A stretch of DNA of 13,181 bases from Campylobacterota bacterium (GTDB taxonomy: Bacteria; Campylobacterota; Campylobacteria; Campylobacterales; JAADDG01), in assembly GCA_013154075.1 (NCBI GenBank), contig JAADDG010000139.1:1-13181 (forward strand). The letters run 5' to 3'. Under the pieces are notes generated by a model. The model searched no databases. It saw nothing but the letters and a program-made list of their open reading frames with translations, and was not told the origin of the DNA. How positions within the stretch are numbered: position 1 is the first letter of the stretch; each line of letters begins with the position of its first letter. Below are positions 11,756-13,181 of this stretch, in pieces. The position numbers and the translations under genes were made by a program.

Positions 11756-13181
11756 CTATTTAACGAGAGCTATATCCAAAACCTCCTCCACTCTTTCGAC
11801 TCCTATTATCTTCATCGATTTTTTTACCTCATCGGGTATGTCGTCTAAATCGTTTTCATAATTTTTCTTAGGAATAACCGCTACGTTTATTTTGGCTTTG
11901 TACGCGGCTATTAGCTTCTCTTTCAAACCTCCGATAGGCAAAACCTTTCCGGTTAGAGTAAGCTCTCCCGTCATCGCTACGTCGGCTCTGACTTTAGAGC
12001 CCGACAAGATGGAGGCTATCGCCGTAGCCATCGTAATTCCGGCACTCGGTCCGTCTTTTGGAATAGCGCCTTCGGGCACATGGATATGCAGATCGTATCT
12101 TCTGTAAACCTCGCTTTGATCGACCTCTTTTTTCTCCTTCTCCTCTTCCGCACTCTTTGGAATCTCTTTTTGAGGAATGGAGATTTTTTTGTTGTCTATC
12201 AAAACTTTTACGACACTATAGGCTATTTTAGCGGATTCCTTCATCACTTCGCCCAAACTTCCGGTAAGTTGCATAAAGCCTTTACCTTTTATCTTGATAG
12301 CCTCCACTTTCAAAACGTCTCCGCCAACCGGCGTCCAGGCAAGGCCGTTTACCACACCGACTTGATCCTTCTTTTCTCTCTCTTCTATCGAAAAGACCTC
12401 TTTATCGAGATATTTGGATAGGTTTTTTAGATTTATGGTTATCTTCTTAACCTCTCCTTCACTAAGAAGTATCTCTTTAGCCGCCTTTCTAAAAATATTG
12501 GCAAGCTGTCTTCTTAGATTTCTAACGCCGGCTTCTCTTGTGTAATTTGAGATAATTTTCTCCAACGCCCCTTTGGTAATCGTAACTTCGGAAGCTTTCA
12601 AAGCATGCTTCTTTAGCTCTTGGGGAATCAGATACTTTTTGGCGATCATAAACTTCTCTTGAGGCGTATAGGAGCTTAGGAAAATAAACTCCATCCTATC
12701 TCTAAGAGGTGCCGGAATATAAGAGACCGTATTTGCGGTGGCGATGAATATCACTTTGCTTAGATCTATATTGAAATTCAGATAATAGTCTCTAAACTTG
12801 TCATTTTGCTCCGGATCCAAAATCTCCAGCAAAACGGCCGTCGGATCGCCTCTGTAGCTTCTGCTTATCTTATCGATTTCGTCCAAAACGATCACGGGAT
12901 CCATCTCTTTGGCCTCTATCAAACCTTGAACTATTCTACCCGGCATCGCTCCTATATAGGTTCTTCTATGCCCTCTAAGCTCATTTACGTCCTCCAATCC
13001 TCCGAGAGCTATCCTTACAAGCTTTCTTTTTAAAGCCGTAGCTATCGAATTTGCTAAAGAGGTTTTACCGACTCCCGGAGGTCCGGCAAAACACAAAATA
13101 ACTCCCTTGCCTTCATTCTCTTTATAGCCTCTTTTGGCAAGAAGCTCCTTTACGGCAAAATACTCAACTATCCTCTCTTTT
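11756..13181 (-). CDS. lon: ATP-dependent protease Lon (5' part outside window)
   Basis: The frame is open to the right edge; 474 residues of the C-terminal part are visible. A TTG at 13096 is only an internal Leu codon, since the AAA+ domain continues upstream of it (about 28 more codons, including KRGYKENEGKG). In fragment numbering, Walker A is GPPGVGKT at 33-40, Walker B VIVLDE at about 96-101, sensor 1 IFIATAN at about 144-150, and the protease domain starts near 270. The catalytic Ser is in DGPSAG (about 379) and the partner Lys in LKEKLIAA (about 422). A charged Lys/Glu insert (about 331-357) sits before the LHIHVPEGAIPKDGPSAG block. Lon degrades misfolded and regulatory proteins in the cytosol. 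The missing part would hold the substrate-binding N-terminal domain. All visible catalytic residues are intact. Confidence 0.97.
   Translation of the reverse strand, partial: KERIVEYFAVKELLAKRGYKENEGKGVILCFAGPPGVGKTSLANSIATALKRKLVRIALGGLEDVNELRGHRRTYIGAMPGRIVQGLIEAKEMDPVIVLDEIDKISRSYRGDPTAVLLEILDPEQNDKFRDYYLNFNIDLSKVIFIATANTVSYIPAPLRDRMEFIFLSSYTPQEKFMIAKKYLIPQELKKHALKASEVTITKGALEKIISNYTREAGVRNLRRQLANIFRKAAKEILLSEGEVKKITINLKNLSKYLDKEVFSIEEREKKDQVGVVNGLAWTPVGGDVLKVEAIKIKGKGFMQLTGSLGEVMKESAKIAYSVVKVLIDNKKISIPQKEIPKSAEEEKEKKEVDQSEVYRRYDLHIHVPEGAIPKDGPSAGITMATAIASILSGSKVRADVAMTGELTLTGKVLPIGGLKEKLIAAYKAKINVAVIPKKNYENDLDDIPDEVKKSMKIIGVERVEEVLDIALVK

Noticed and set aside
12080..12421. A 113-codon open frame on the plus strand inside lon
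   Set aside because: It is antisense to the highly conserved lon protease region and has no convincing ribosome binding site. Treated as a shadow frame.
13034..13096. A lon start at the TTG at 13096
   Set aside because: The codon lies directly before Walker A, in the middle of the AAA+ domain, and the frame continues upstream with Lon-like sequence to the edge. It is an internal Leu.

Overview
The window looks like chromosomal DNA of a Campylobacterota (epsilonproteobacterial) species. The evidence is an AT-rich genome, tightly packed genes with ATGA or few-base junctions, strong AGGAG-type ribosome binding sites, near-consensus TATAAT -10 boxes without clear -35 boxes, and a sigma-54 promoter in front of a flgF-flgG pair. 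The proteins (RpoD, FlgG, Lon) fit that group. A free-living, vent-type genus is plausible, but I cannot fix the genus from the sequence alone.

Region 1 (1-4602, all minus strand) is a Bat/MoxR operon. In transcription order it encodes a MoxR AAA+ ATPase, a DUF58 protein, a small DUF4381-like membrane protein, two membrane-anchored von Willebrand A proteins (BatA and BatB types), and a secreted TPR protein with a Lys/Asn/Gln-rich tail that runs off the left edge. The genes are separated by 8 nt or less or overlap, so they are almost certainly one transcript. The ATPase probably remodels or loads the VWA proteins, which face the periplasm together with the TPR protein.

Region 2 (4603-7640) starts with a divergent promoter region that carries a dyad. 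On the plus strand is a small membrane-anchored helix-hairpin-helix protein with a four-cysteine CxxCxxCxxxC cluster. It converges on, and overlaps, a minus-strand pair: rpoD (primary sigma factor) followed by a PAS-domain protein whose start codon overlaps the rpoD stop.

Region 3 (7641-9537) holds a 290-nt AT-rich divergent spacer with an rpoD promoter candidate on one strand and a textbook sigma-54 site on the other, then flgF and flgG (proximal and distal flagellar rod proteins).

Region 4 (9538-13181) holds an unrecognised 59-residue single-span membrane protein with its own ribosome binding site (plus strand). Against it run an unrecognised, very acidic 232-residue protein, a permease of the SO_0444 Cu/Zn efflux (DUF318) type, and the C-terminal two thirds of the Lon protease, cut by the right edge. 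The 59-residue gene and the acidic gene end in the two arms of one hairpin.

I see no rRNA, tRNA, CRISPR, insertion sequence, integrase or other sign of a mobile element. Most of the window is ordinary core genome. The least explained items are the cysteine-cluster HHH protein, the PAS protein coupled to rpoD, the 59-residue membrane protein, the acidic protein, and the DUF58 protein whose metal site has lost its aspartate.
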